Shown: piece by piece, positions 36,485 to 46,581 of the stretch | How the letters are laid out: every line of letters starts with the position of its first letter | Position numbering within the stretch: the first letter of the stretch is position 1 | DNA from: Candidatus Hodarchaeota archaeon | Lineage (GTDB): Archaea > Asgardarchaeota > Heimdallarchaeia > Hodarchaeales > Hodarchaeaceae | DNA: 64,000 nucleotides | Assembly (NCBI GenBank): GCA_029856365.1 | Contig: JAHQWW010000002.1 | Coordinates: forward strand, 1-64,000 | Reading direction: 5' to 3' | The notes under the pieces: model-generated | Told to the model about the DNA's origin: nothing | Databases searched by the model: none | Seen by the model: only the letters and a program-made list of their open reading frames with translations | Made by a program: the position numbers and the translations under genes

Positions 36485-37369
36485 TCATAAAAATTCTCTT
36501 AATTTAACGACAATTTCTTTTATAGGATCCAATTTATTTAATGTGTAAAAATGAAGCCCTGGGGCACCTCCCTCGAGGAGTTCAGTGGATTGTCTGATAG
36601 CAATCTCAATGCCCTTCTTCTCAGTGGCCTTTAGGTCATCCTCTAACGGCCCAAAGATGTTATGGAAATGCTGAGGGACAGTAGCTCCACAAAAGGCACA
36701 AAAATTCTTTAAATTCTTGAAGTTGAAAACAGGAAGAATACCTGGTATAATCCTGTTATTAACGTTGATATTACGAAGACGAGTCACATAATCAAAGTAG
36801 TCTCTATTGTCATAGAAGAGCTGGGTGATAATGAACTCACCTCCATGTTCTATCTTATTCTTTAGATGTTTAACATCAATCTCTTTGTTCGGTGCTTCAG
36901 GATGCCCTTCTGGAAACCCTGCAACTCCACAAGAAAAATAATCGCCATAAGATCTTGAAACAAGGTCACAAAGCTGATAAGCGTACTCTAAGCCATTGAG
37001 TGCGGGTGTCCATACTTTAACATTGCGGGGTGGGTCACCCCGTAATGCAAGAATATTTACTATCTCATTAGCTTTCATTTTATCCAGTATGTCAATTAAG
37101 TCCTGTTGAGAATGGCCAACACATGTTATGTGGTGAATTGTGGGTATATTAAATCGAGTCTGAAGTTCTGTGGTGATCTCCATTGTTTTTTCACGAGTAC
37201 TACCTCCAGCGCCATAGGTGACTGATATAAAATCCGCTCCAAGATTTACAAGTTCTCTTACTACATTAAAAAAATGGTTCAATTGAGATTCTTTCTTAGG
37301 AGGAAAGAACTCAAATGAGAGAGTCACTTCCTTTTCTTTAAAAATATCAGTTATCTTCTGTACTCGCAT
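36485..37369 (-). CDS. metF: Methylenetetrahydrofolate reductase
   Basis: About 294 aa from the ATG at 37369 (an in-frame TTG lies three codons upstream). LSFEFFPPKK, FISVTYGAGGST, HHITCVGHSQ, ILALRGDPPR and FIITQLFYDN are the conserved MetF blocks that bind FAD and the folate. It reduces 5,10-methylene- to 5-methyl-tetrahydrofolate, feeding methionine synthesis or a Wood-Ljungdahl type branch. The length is that of the bacterial short form. No methionine synthase is adjacent. Confidence 0.95.
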   Translation of the reverse strand: MRVQKITDIFKEKEVTLSFEFFPPKKESQLNHFFNVVRELVNLGADFISVTYGAGGSTREKTMEITTELQTRFNIPTIHHITCVGHSQQDLIDILDKMKANEIVNILALRGDPPRNVKVWTPALNGLEYAYQLCDLVSRSYGDYFSCGVAGFPEGHPEAPNKEIDVKHLKNKIEHGGEFIITQLFYDNRDYFDYVTRLRNINVNNRIIPGILPVFNFKNLKNFCAFCGATVPQHFHNIFGPLEDDLKATEKKGIEIAIRQSTELLEGGAPGLHFYTLNKLDPIKEIVVKLREFL

Positions 37370-37504
37370 AAGTCTCAACTATGGTAACACGCATAATTCA
37401 AAAAACATACCGTAACTTAAATTTTGTTACTAGTACTAAAAATTCAAATAAATCAATAATCAAGTTAAGTTAAACATCAGGCATAAACAATTTTGGGTAT
37501 TAAA

Positions 37505-38650
37505 ATGATAGTGAAAGAAGTTTTGAGCGATTTTCCAACTATAGAGAAAGTTAATTATCTGAGTACTGCCAGTATAGGGTTAGTTCCTAATCCTGTGATC
37601 GAAAGGACAAAGGATTTCTTTATAGAGATGGCCGAGGGAGGAACTTTGGCTTTAGATGAGGAAACAGAGATTAGTGTTTATGATAATCTGAGGAACGAGG
37701 GAGCTAAACTTTTTGGTTGTGAACCAAGAGATGTTGCTGTCTTCAACAGCGTTTCTGAAGCTCTTAATTCTATAGCTTGGAGTTTAGAGTTAAAAGAAGG
37801 AAAGATCATCTCAACAAACATTGAATTTCCAAGCGTCACATATCCTGGGATGAGATTAGCAGAAAAAGGAAACGTTCAAGTGGAGTTAATAACTGCGGAT
37901 AATTGGGTAATTTCAGTTGATGACTTACTAGAAGGAATTAATGAAAGTACTAAAGTTGTTTTTCTGTCTCATGTTGAATTTATCACAGGCCAACGATTCG
38001 ATTTAAAGAAGATTACAAATCGGGCCCATGAATATGGCGCACTAGTAGTTGTAGATGGTATTCAAGCAGCTGGCTATATTCCACTTAACATGAAAGAATT
38101 GAATGTCGATGTTTATATCACTGGGAGCTACAAATGGTTATTAGCTCCATTTGGAACAGCAATCGCTTATATCTCAAGGAACCTGTGTAATAAATTAACT
38201 CCAGCTTTTGTTGGATGGCGGACGCCTAAAAATATGTGGGATTTTAACCCAATGGAATTAAAATATGCAACCACAGCTAGGAAGTTTGAATACAGCACGA
38301 GTGCTTATGGGGTAAAGATTGGTTTTGCAGAATCAATCAAGTATTTACATAAAATAGGTATAAAAAATATCCAAAATCATGATATGAAGTTAATTGATAC
38401 ACTAATACAAGAACTAGATTCAATCGAAGGTATTAAAATTATTTCACCAGAGAAGCGGGGGTCAATCGTAACTTTCACAATTGAAGGAAAAGAAAGTAAA
38501 AAAATTAGTAAAAAATTGTGTTCCCTAAGGAGACCCGTCGAGCTGACTATTAGACAGAATATGGTTAGGGTATCACCACACGTTTATAATACTGAAGAAG
38601 ACATTTTAGAATTTGTAAGAAACTTAAAACAAATAATACAAGAACTTTGA
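37505..38650 (+). CDS. Class V aminotransferase / cysteine desulfurase-like PLP enzyme
   Basis: About 381 aa from ATG (TTG four codons earlier possible). NYLSTASIGLVP opens the fold; VVVDGIQAAGYIPLN contains the PLP-contacting Asp and Gln, and ITGSYKWLLAPFG the Schiff-base lysine. The substrate may be cysteine, isopenicillin-N-epimerase-like substrates or another amino acid; a catalytic desulfurase cysteine loop is not evident, so aminotransferase or epimerase is as likely as desulfurase. Confidence 0.88.
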   Translation: MIVKEVLSDFPTIEKVNYLSTASIGLVPNPVIERTKDFFIEMAEGGTLALDEETEISVYDNLRNEGAKLFGCEPRDVAVFNSVSEALNSIAWSLELKEGKIISTNIEFPSVTYPGMRLAEKGNVQVELITADNWVISVDDLLEGINESTKVVFLSHVEFITGQRFDLKKITNRAHEYGALVVVDGIQAAGYIPLNMKELNVDVYITGSYKWLLAPFGTAIAYISRNLCNKLTPAFVGWRTPKNMWDFNPMELKYATTARKFEYSTSAYGVKIGFAESIKYLHKIGIKNIQNHDMKLIDTLIQELDSIEGIKIISPEKRGSIVTFTIEGKESKKISKKLCSLRRPVELTIRQNMVRVSPHVYNTEEDILEFVRNLKQIIQEL

Positions 38651-38687
38651 TTTCTATAACAACTAAAGAATGTGGTCTGGATTAGGT

Positions 38688-39128
38688 TTAAAGAATGAAT
38701 TCTTTAGGAAGATGCTTTTTGAGTTTAATAATCCTCTGAAACTCTTCATGGAAATGCTCAAGTGTTGATTCCTCGAGAGCCTCGTCAAGAGTAACCCACT
38801 TGTATTCGGAATGTTCCCAACTTAACCTCACTTCTCCTCCAAGATAGTTCAGCCAGTAATATATAAAAACCATGGGAAACTTTTGTCCACCTCTATAGAA
38901 ACATGAAGTATCGACTGGCATAACAATTTGAGCTTTGATTCCTAATTCTTCTTTTATTTCACGTAAGACTCCATTTTCAGGGTTCTCATCCCTTTCTAGT
39001 CTTCCTGTGACTGGTTCCCAAGTGTTTGGTGCAAAATCTTTTTTAGAAGACCGTTTGAGTATTAAAAAGTGATTATCTTTCTCTATTATTGCAGCTAGTC
39101 CAACATAAAATGGTTTCACGAAATCCAC
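38688..39128 (-). CDS. NUDIX hydrolase
   Basis: 146 aa. The NUDIX box is complete: G-x5-E-x7-REIKEELGI within GRLERDENPENGVLREIKEE. It hydrolyses a nucleoside diphosphate linked to another moiety, with Mg2+. GTG start with GGAGAAA upstream. Converges with the aminotransferase gene. Confidence 0.92.
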   Translation of the reverse strand: MDFVKPFYVGLAAIIEKDNHFLILKRSSKKDFAPNTWEPVTGRLERDENPENGVLREIKEELGIKAQIVMPVDTSCFYRGGQKFPMVFIYYWLNYLGGEVRLSWEHSEYKWVTLDEALEESTLEHFHEEFQRIIKLKKHLPKEFIL

Positions 39129-39248
39129 TTTCTCCTTTATATATTGACTTAGCTTGAGAATAATATTTTTATACTTTTATGAGAAGATGTTGAAGTTGAA
39201 AAGTCACCTCCTATCATTAATTTGAAAGGTATCTGACTAGGAGATAGA

Positions 39249-40667
39249 TTGAATATGGATCTCGGTGGTTTTCGTAATTATGCACATCGAATAGTTGACT
39301 GGATGGCAGATTATTTAGAAACAGTGGAGAAATTTCCCGTTAAATCACAAGTAGAGCCAGGAGACATAATCAACAGACTACCACTAGAAGCACCAGTTAC
39401 TGGTGAAGACTTCGAGCAAATTTTCTCCGATTTTGAAGAATTAATAATGCCTGGAATAACTCATTGGCAGAGTCCCAACTTCTTTGCTTATTTTCCAGCC
39501 AATAGCTCTCATATTTCAATACTAGCAGAAATGCTACTCACAACTCTAGGAGCTCAATGCATGAGCTGGGAAACTTCACCAGCAGCAACAGAATTGGAAG
39601 AACGGGTCATGGAATGGTTAAGAGACATGATTGGATTACCGAAAGAATTCAGTGGAGTAATCCAAGACACCGCTTCAACTTCAACAATTTGTTCTCTTCT
39701 TACAGCTCGAGAAAAACTGACTAATTATGAAATCAATTCAACAGGGATGAACGATAAGGGTATTTTAACAGTCTATTGTTCTACTGAAACTCATTCAAGT
39801 ATTGAAAAAGCAGTTAAGATAGTTGGAATAGGTAAGGAGAACTTACGGAAAATATCTGTTGATGAAAACTTTGCTCTACAATCAGAAGCCCTAAAAAAAG
39901 CTATTAAATCAGATATTAGTAATGGTCTGAAACCAATGGCAGTTGTCGCTACAATTGGTACAACAGGTTCCACAGCTATCGACCCCTTGAAACAAATCGG
40001 TGAAATCTGTTCAAAAAATAAAATCTGGTTACATGTTGACGCAGCATTAGCAGGAACGGCATTACTTTTACCAGAATATCGATGGATGATCGAAGGGATT
40101 GAATATGCAGACACTTTTGTGTTTAACCCGCACAAATGGATGTTTACTAATTTTGATTGTTCTGCATATTTTATTAAGGATCCTGAAGCCTTAGTGAGAA
40201 CTTTTGAGATTTTACCTGAATATCTCAAAACCAAAGCAGAAGGAGTGAAGAATTTTCGAGATTGGGGTTTGCAATTAGGCCGACGGTTTCGAGCTCTTAA
40301 ACTATGGTTTGTAATCAGACACTTTGGAGTAGAAGGATTGCAAAAAAAAGTCAGATTCCACATTGATCTTGCGAACTCTCTGAAGCAAAAAATTGAAGAA
40401 TCACCAAATTTTGAATTACTTGCACCCGTACCTTTGAATACAATCTGTTTTAGATATAATCCACCCTCTATCGATGCAAATGAAGAATTAAATCAGTTGA
40501 ATGAAGAGTTATTACATCGATTAAACAGTACAGGAAAACTCTACATGACTCATACAAAATTAGATGGAAAATATACTCTCAGATTAGTCACAGGGCAAAC
40601 TAACGTCCAAGAGAAGCATGTAAACCAAGCATGGAATTTGATACAGGAAGAAACACTGAAGCTATAA
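39249..40667 (+). CDS. Group II PLP-dependent amino-acid decarboxylase (aromatic-type)
   Basis: 472 aa. PNFFAYFPANSSHISILAEM, GVIQDTASTSTICSLLTARE, WLHVDAALAGTALLLPE and FNPHKWMFTNFDC (with the PLP lysine) are the blocks of aromatic-L-amino-acid / tyrosine / histidine decarboxylases. The length matches that group, not the short archaeal MfnA. It likely makes an aromatic amine. AGGAG lies 5 bases before TTG 39249 and 11 before ATG 39255. Converges on the GalT-like gene with a 2-bp gap. Confidence 0.9.
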   Translation: MNMDLGGFRNYAHRIVDWMADYLETVEKFPVKSQVEPGDIINRLPLEAPVTGEDFEQIFSDFEELIMPGITHWQSPNFFAYFPANSSHISILAEMLLTTLGAQCMSWETSPAATELEERVMEWLRDMIGLPKEFSGVIQDTASTSTICSLLTAREKLTNYEINSTGMNDKGILTVYCSTETHSSIEKAVKIVGIGKENLRKISVDENFALQSEALKKAIKSDISNGLKPMAVVATIGTTGSTAIDPLKQIGEICSKNKIWLHVDAALAGTALLLPEYRWMIEGIEYADTFVFNPHKWMFTNFDCSAYFIKDPEALVRTFEILPEYLKTKAEGVKNFRDWGLQLGRRFRALKLWFVIRHFGVEGLQKKVRFHIDLANSLKQKIEESPNFELLAPVPLNTICFRYNPPSIDANEELNQLNEELLHRLNSTGKLYMTHTKLDGKYTLRLVTGQTNVQEKHVNQAWNLIQEETLKL

Positions 40668-40669
40668 CT

Positions 40670-41725
40670 TCATTTATGAAATTTTGCACGTAATTGCCTT
40701 GCAAGAGCTTCGGGGGATTTAATGAGAATTTCATTTCCTAAAAGCTTCTGTAAAAAATAATCATCAGTACGATAATTCTCGTAAACATTCGATCGAGAGA
40801 TAATTCGTACATTAATCCAGAACCATTCTGCTTCCTTGCCAAGGGAGCCTGAAAAGATGGTAAAATTAAAAGTGGAACAACCATTTTCTTCATAGAAAGA
40901 AAGGACATTTGAGATTCCTTCACTGAGAGACAAGGTATCTGCTTGAGACAATTGGAGAAAATTATTTTTTGTTAAGACAATTCCTTGAACTTCATTGCTC
41001 CCTAATGGAGAGAAAGAAGTGATCCATTCAACATCTCCAGTTCTTCCAATGTATCGTTCATCAGAGTTTTTTTCCAACTCAATCAGATCTTTCCAATAAT
41101 TTGAGTGGTTTTCCTTGTAATATTGATGAGATCCCTTAAGTATTTTGGTCAGGAATGTATATGGAGTATCTCCACCTAACACTTGAATATGTGGATGAAC
41201 AGCACTAGCACCAGCGGGGAATAAATAGTTACAATTTATTGTCATAAAGCTATTTGACTGTTTAACGGAAAATACACGTTTAATGAATTCTAAACAAGCC
41301 TGAATCCCATTAGCAAGTATTTTTGGAGTAAAATCACTTAATTTTAAATAGTGAGCTTGAGTGAGAGCACACACCGCATGATATTCGGAAAGTGGAAAAA
41401 GATTAGGGAAAAGAGTAGCTTCGCCAACAATAATCCTTCCTTCGGGTATAATCTCTTGTGAATACTTAGGAGTAACCTCTCTTACTTTATTAGGACACAT
41501 AAAGCAGTTAGCTTGACTTTCTTGGGCTATTTTTTGGATCAGACTTTGATCTGTTTCACCAAAAAACATTTTCGCCTTATCTTCCAATTCTTTTCCAATA
41601 ATACTTTGAGTTCCAGTCAATGGATCTTGACGATGTTCAATAAGGTGAATATCCTCTTGAAAACCTTTTAGGGGATTGAGAAATTTGGATTCTCTTTTAA
41701 TACTTTTAAAACGAATTCTTGGCAA
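40670..41725 (-). CDS. Galactose-1-phosphate uridylyltransferase-like HIT-fold protein
   Basis: 351 aa. CFMCPNK near residue 75 resembles the zinc cysteines, TLFPNLFPLSEYHAVCALT the GalT nucleotide site, and GASAVHPHIQVLGG carries the H-P-H-x-Q motif with the nucleotidylated histidine. The C-terminal half is divergent, so the transferred group may not be a hexose. GalT relatives move UMP or AMP between sugar phosphates. Starts with ATG; monocistronic. Confidence 0.75.
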   Translation of the reverse strand: MPRIRFKSIKRESKFLNPLKGFQEDIHLIEHRQDPLTGTQSIIGKELEDKAKMFFGETDQSLIQKIAQESQANCFMCPNKVREVTPKYSQEIIPEGRIIVGEATLFPNLFPLSEYHAVCALTQAHYLKLSDFTPKILANGIQACLEFIKRVFSVKQSNSFMTINCNYLFPAGASAVHPHIQVLGGDTPYTFLTKILKGSHQYYKENHSNYWKDLIELEKNSDERYIGRTGDVEWITSFSPLGSNEVQGIVLTKNNFLQLSQADTLSLSEGISNVLSFYEENGCSTFNFTIFSGSLGKEAEWFWINVRIISRSNVYENYRTDDYFLQKLLGNEILIKSPEALARQLRAKFHK

Positions 41726-41871
41726 TTCTATCCTTCTTCTAAACTGATGATAATAATCTCGAAAATATTCTGAAATTATAAAGTAATATTTTGAAGCTTA
41801 ACTCTACCTGATTAATAATCGGATTTTTTTCAAATACTTCTAGGTATAATCTGTCTATCAGCCATAATCAG

Positions 41872-42276
41872 GTGATGCAGAAAATGGTCAATTTTGAATT
41901 ATCAATTTTCCAAATCATAAGTATAGGAATCTTTGGATTCATTTTCGGATTATTCGAAACAATTACAAATCTGTTTTATCTGCTAATCAAGAATTATAAT
42001 TTACCAAAAAAACAACATGCAAAAGAATTGCCCATCGACGTGACTGAGACGAAAATTATACAAAAAGTAGTCCAAATGCTAATTCTTGGAGTTACTCTAG
42101 TAATCACAGCAATCATCGCCACAATAATTGCTCCCCAGTTGTTTGTGGTGGGTGCAACCGCAATTCTGATGAATGGATTGATAGGTTATAGTAAATACAG
42201 AAAAAATGATATATTTATTGTGTGGATTGTCATAGCTATCATTTGCGGTGCATCATCATTGATAACGACCGTTTAG
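41872..42276 (+). CDS. Small membrane protein, unknown
   Basis: 134 aa with about four transmembrane segments (ISIGIFGFIFGLFETITNLFY, LILGVTLVITAIIATIIAP, LFVVGATAILMNGLIG, IFIVWIVIAIICGASSL). No family recognised. GTG at 41872 with ATG at the next codon and a further ATG at residue 5. The following 42277-42589 gap shows only T-rich sequence and no gene that I accept. Confidence 0.6.
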   Translation: MMQKMVNFELSIFQIISIGIFGFIFGLFETITNLFYLLIKNYNLPKKQHAKELPIDVTETKIIQKVVQMLILGVTLVITAIIATIIAPQLFVVGATAILMNGLIGYSKYRKNDIFIVWIVIAIICGASSLITTV

Positions 42277-42589
42277 ACTAGTTATGATGATAATTCTATA
42301 TTTTTAGTTGTTTTTTTTTCTTTTAGTAGTCATATTAAAATCTCAATGGTGTCGAAATAGCTTTAAATCAATCAAATCAGACTAGATTGACATAATAAGA
42401 AGTAAAAAGATTCCAATATATTGAATCCCCAAATTAAATGTTTTTATATCAATTTTAGGGACGTTAAATTTTTTTGCACGTTTCGGAAAGTATAAATATT
42501 TTCGTGCGACAATTATCTCAAGCTTTGAGAAAATTAAACAAATTGTTCTCAGTACTGTAAAACTCACGATAACAGGATGTATCATCAAA

Positions 42590-42835
42590 ATGTCTAATGT
42601 CTTATCGACAAGTAAGAAGTCATTTGCGAATATGCCTCCTTCATCCCAAAAAGTGTACAATATCATTCAAACGGGAAAACAAATGCGTTTTAAAGATATT
42701 GCATCGCAAACTAAGTACTCTACTCGGACAGTTCGTTATGCCCTTCGTGATTTAAAAGATGCGGGGTTAATTGGACAAATTCCTGACATGATGGATTTAC
42801 GTCGTTGCTATTACATCACACTGAATGTCAGGTGA
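42590..42835 (+). CDS. Winged helix-turn-helix regulator
   Basis: 81 aa. SSQKVYNIIQTGKQMRFKDI then TRTVRYALRDLKDAGLI is a MarR/TrmB-like winged helix, with the recognition helix in TKYSTRTVRYAL. It lacks any sensor domain, typical of small archaeal regulators. ATG start. It is followed 70 bp later by another helix-turn-helix gene facing the same way. Confidence 0.85.
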   Translation: MSNVLSTSKKSFANMPPSSQKVYNIIQTGKQMRFKDIASQTKYSTRTVRYALRDLKDAGLIGQIPDMMDLRRCYYITLNVR

Positions 42836-42905
42836 AGTTCAAATTTTCACAAAACTGTTATATCTTTCTTTTTGTAATCTTTAACAATGGAGAGCTTTAT
42901 TTTTT

Positions 42906-43595
42906 ATGACAAAGATAGAAATGGTTTCCCAGCAAAAAAAGTACCAAGACATTATCGATTACAAACCTACAGTTCTAAAAGTCATTAGCGATGAAGAAAC
43001 CCTTAAAATCCTTTCAGATAACAATTATGAAAAAGTGATGAGAATTTTAAGAAAAAAACCAATGACTGTCCAAGAAATTACGGAAGCTTTCAATGAACTA
43101 GCTAAAACATGTAGTTTCACTGACCAGAAGTCTGATAAATCAATTTACCGTTATTTGAAAGTTCTAGAAGAGCGGGGGATGGTTGCTACAGCTGGTCAGC
43201 GCGTAGTCATGGGGAAAACCGCTACTGAAAAATTATACATGCGTACTGCCCGTGTATTCGAATTAAGATACAAATATATCGATTGGATGGGAAAAGAAGG
43301 AAATGAATGGGCTGAACGGTTCGGAACACTAGTTAGCTACATGCTAGACATCGATCAGGTCCCTTCTGCAAAATGTATACAGGAATTTTTTGCGAAGTGG
43401 AATAAAGCAAGATTAATCGGAACCGAGAAATTGGCCTCAATCGTACCAGATGACGAAATGGAAACCATAACAACATGTGACATAAGAGAATTGACAGAAA
43501 CCTTTGCTCGAGTGTACATCTACAGTACACTTATGAATCATCCCGATTTATTGGAACAGCTCCATAATTGTTTTAAAGGGAAAAAGAAAGCTTAA
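42906..43595 (+). CDS. ArsR-like winged-helix transcription regulator
   Basis: 229 aa. An N-terminal winged helix (ILSDNNYEKVMRILRKKPM, VQEITEAFN, SIYRYLKVLEERGMV) of the ArsR type is followed by a helical domain of about 120 residues of unknown type (MGKEGNEWAERFGTLVSYML). The recognition region is interrupted by an insertion (KTCSFTDQKSDK). It has no clear metal-site cysteines. A regulator of the following membrane genes is plausible by position only. Confidence 0.8.
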   Translation: MTKIEMVSQQKKYQDIIDYKPTVLKVISDEETLKILSDNNYEKVMRILRKKPMTVQEITEAFNELAKTCSFTDQKSDKSIYRYLKVLEERGMVATAGQRVVMGKTATEKLYMRTARVFELRYKYIDWMGKEGNEWAERFGTLVSYMLDIDQVPSAKCIQEFFAKWNKARLIGTEKLASIVPDDEMETITTCDIRELTETFARVYIYSTLMNHPDLLEQLHNCFKGKKKA

Positions 43596-43647
43596 ATGAG
43601 TGGTAAATTTTAAAGGAAACTATTCATAATAGTCTTACTGACACTCA

Positions 43648-44307
43648 ATGACAACAATCTCATCAGATGGTAATATATGGAGAGAGCGGTCATTACGTTT
43701 TTATATCCACCGATTTCATCAATTTGAATTGAAAATTTTAGCACTGAAACCATTAATAGCAATATTAATGATAGGTAACTTGTGGGGTGCTTTTATTGGT
43801 TTGTTATACTATTATGAGGTGATTGGTCTTACTCAATATTCTCCTGTCTTATGGATATTAATTCCTGATTGCCCTTTAGCGGTATTATTGTTATTGGGCG
43901 TTTATTTTCAATTTGATGATCAACGTTTTTCTAATTTTAATTTTTTTTCATTTATTCAAGGTATTCGGGCAGCGATATTGACTTATTTGATTATTTTAAA
44001 CTTTGGGTCGCTAGATACTGAAATTGTTGTGATCGGTCATTTTTTATTACTTGTTCAAGCAATGGCTATCTTCCCCTTATTGTTAGATATGAAATTCACC
44101 AAAGGAACACTCGTTACCATTAGTATCACATTATTCAATGATATCTCTGATTTTTTCGGAATAATAGGGATAACAGAACCAACTTTAGCCCAGTTACCTA
44201 CCATTCAACCATTATTCTCCCTCTTTGTTATCATAATCTTTGGCTTAGACATCTTTCTTATTTTTGTAGGCTTAGGATTTGCTAGATTTATGAATCAAGA
44301 GTATTAG
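43648..44307 (+). CDS. DUF1405 membrane protein
   Basis: 219 aa with about six transmembrane segments. LMIGNLWGAFIGLLYYYEVI, then VLWILIPDCPLAVLLLLG, is the DUF1405 pattern (N-x-x-G near a first helix, then P-D-x-P). The function is not known. It precedes a DUF63 gene by 83 bp and likely shares a transcript. Confidence 0.82.
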   Translation: MTTISSDGNIWRERSLRFYIHRFHQFELKILALKPLIAILMIGNLWGAFIGLLYYYEVIGLTQYSPVLWILIPDCPLAVLLLLGVYFQFDDQRFSNFNFFSFIQGIRAAILTYLIILNFGSLDTEIVVIGHFLLLVQAMAIFPLLLDMKFTKGTLVTISITLFNDISDFFGIIGITEPTLAQLPTIQPLFSLFVIIIFGLDIFLIFVGLGFARFMNQEY

Positions 44308-44390
44308 AAAATCTATCATTGCTATAATGATCAATCTTGAGACGATAGTTATTTAGAATAAGATTCATTGAATCCTTTCATGATTTTTTC

Positions 44391-45371
44391 ATGAGTGTAC
44401 AGCAAAACATCATTCAAGAATTTTTAGATGGCATTTTTAAGGCAGTAAACACCTTCCTCAAGGAAATAGTGGATCCTATCAGTTTTATTTATAAATATTT
44501 CATCTCAGAGGAAGGTTATAATTTCTACAACACAATTGTATATACTGCCATTGGGATTCTTGCTATTCTCATAATTGGTAAAATAATAGTCCGAATAAAT
44601 CAAAAGGGCGTTAAACGATGGGGAGAAGAACAATTCATTCCAATTCAAATGGATTCAGAGTTTTTTGTTTCTATACTCCCTTACATTTTCATTGGTTCAA
44701 CTCTACGTGCTTTACAAGACATCGCTGATCAAAATAAGATTATCTCCCCCTATGAAATCTTTGGACTCAGACTTTTTGTAACACCCTATGTTTATGTTAT
44801 TACTATTCTTTTAACGTTAACAGTGGGACTCATCTCGATCTTTATCTCTCAAGAATACCTGAAAGATGTGCAGCGATTTTCAAATTGGAGGAATACATTT
44901 TTAACGATTGGAATAATAATTGAAATCATTCTATTCTTTCCAATTATTTTTTTACTTACAGACCCTTATTACATTGGTGGTGGTGTGATTATATTAGTCT
45001 TATCAGGTATATTCGGGGTACTATTCCATTTTATAGCGACTCGGGTATCACAATGGTATCTTCCAGAGGTGATTGTTCAGAGAGAAGAAATTTTAGCAAT
45101 GATAACTCAAATGTTTGATGCTTTCAATACCGTCATCGCTATAGAATTCTTTAATTATCAAGAGAAACATTATTTACCTTCTATTTTGTTTAATACTCCA
45201 TGGGGAGCCTGGCCTTTCTTAGGTTTAAAATTTGGAATAGTATTATTATTTATTTATGTAGTTCGAGGAGTCGAACAAAAGGATATCCAAAAATGGCTTC
45301 TGTGGGTAGTATTTCTCCTGGGGCTTGCCACTGGCACAAGGGACTTTCTTCGGTTAATAACCAATACTTGA
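44391..45371 (+). CDS. DUF63 membrane protein
   Basis: 326 aa with about seven to eight transmembrane segments. SILPYIFIGSTLRALQDI, then FVTPYVYVITILLTL, and a late WLLWVVFLLGLATGTRDFLR are the DUF63 hallmarks. This family is almost wholly archaeal, which supports the origin of the window. Function unknown. ATG start; follows the DUF1405 gene. Confidence 0.88.
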   Translation: MSVQQNIIQEFLDGIFKAVNTFLKEIVDPISFIYKYFISEEGYNFYNTIVYTAIGILAILIIGKIIVRINQKGVKRWGEEQFIPIQMDSEFFVSILPYIFIGSTLRALQDIADQNKIISPYEIFGLRLFVTPYVYVITILLTLTVGLISIFISQEYLKDVQRFSNWRNTFLTIGIIIEIILFFPIIFLLTDPYYIGGGVIILVLSGIFGVLFHFIATRVSQWYLPEVIVQREEILAMITQMFDAFNTVIAIEFFNYQEKHYLPSILFNTPWGAWPFLGLKFGIVLLFIYVVRGVEQKDIQKWLLWVVFLLGLATGTRDFLRLITNT

Positions 45372-45548
45372 ACTACTGATTTTTAGCAATAGAATCCCTT
45401 TTCTAACCATCTGTTTCCTTCACACTACGTTTTAATTGTGATTTTTGAAGAAAATTAGGTGAATTTTTGATTTTATCTCTTTCTTTGCGCTATAAATCAA
45501 CCACGTGATAAGTATGGGAATGTTTTTACCTTATCAACTCTTAAGGCA

Positions 45549-46454
45549 TTACTCTGAAAACACACAGGGAAGAATGATATTAATAGAATTTTGAGTCATC
45601 CACAAACGACTATTGAAATAAGAGGTGAAAAATCGAAGATAATGTGCAACTAATGTAAATCCTTGGGTAGTAGCTAATAAAGAGTTGTTTGGAACGTTGA
45701 AACTTACCCCAACGGAAAATTTATTTATTATTTCCACTTCAATAGTGAGTGGAACTCCATGAAGCCATGTTAGAAGAGTAGAAAAGATATTCTCTGGAAA
45801 ATGAGAGCCACCCCAAATTTCAGGATTAGAAGTTGTAAAATTGTCTGTGGTTAAAGATGAAACCATATTAAGTTGTGAAGCAAAAGAGTTTCGAAGGTAT
45901 TGAAAACTCGTTCTAAGGACTTCCGATAACGCAATAGGATATAGGGCTGGAGGTTTAAGGAGTAGTTGTATTAGATCAGAGACAATAATTGTTAATATCT
46001 TTTGTCTATATGCTGCACGGCTAAACCTTTGTACTACTTTCTGATCCATAGATTCCATACTTTTCAGTAGATAATGACTTAAATCCATTAAAAGAGAGCT
46101 AGTACGCAGTTCGTAAGTGAGGTCATCAACCCAATTTTCAATAATCGAAGAGAGGGATGGTAGTACCGAGGAATAAAAGATCTTGAATGATCTAAGTGAG
46201 ATAGAATGAAGGTCTAGATGAAGTGAAAAAAGTGCTTTATTACTAATTAAACGAGTACTAGGATGAATACCACTCATTTGAGCAAATGTTTGTGTAAAAT
46301 AAAAAACATCTTCATGATCAGCAGAAAGAATGATAAAAGGATTAAAAGGTTGAGAGTAAATAGTTGAAATATTATTACGCCTATTAACTTCTGTCATCCA
46401 CAATGGAGTATTTATATGTTGATTATCAGTTACTTTTGGATTAAGGTTTTTCAT
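45549..46454 (-). CDS. Unknown 301-aa soluble protein
   Basis: No family recognised. It begins MKNLNPKVTDNQHINTPLW, is helical in the middle (YLLKSMESMDQKVVQRFSRA, IVSDLIQLLLKP) and ends in a beta-rich part with GVPLTIEVEIINKFSVGVSF. It has no signal peptide or evident catalytic motif. Starts with ATG, diverging from the methyltransferase gene. Confidence 0.65.
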   Translation of the reverse strand: MKNLNPKVTDNQHINTPLWMTEVNRRNNISTIYSQPFNPFIILSADHEDVFYFTQTFAQMSGIHPSTRLISNKALFSLHLDLHSISLRSFKIFYSSVLPSLSSIIENWVDDLTYELRTSSLLMDLSHYLLKSMESMDQKVVQRFSRAAYRQKILTIIVSDLIQLLLKPPALYPIALSEVLRTSFQYLRNSFASQLNMVSSLTTDNFTTSNPEIWGGSHFPENIFSTLLTWLHGVPLTIEVEIINKFSVGVSFNVPNNSLLATTQGFTLVAHYLRFFTSYFNSRLWMTQNSINIILPCVFSE

Positions 46455-46581
46455 AGTATTTACTCTCAGTTATATCAAAAATTTTAATGTTCAATTGGAT
46501 TTCTAAACAATTTTTTCGCGAATTGAAATCCTGTGTCTTTTGAATCTTCAAGTAAATTTGTGTTTAGTATGAGGAAGATAT

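Noticed and set aside
42382..42666. Minus-strand 94-aa frame with hydrophobic parts
   Set aside because: Covers the start of the winged-helix gene and its promoter region; composition reflects AT-rich DNA.
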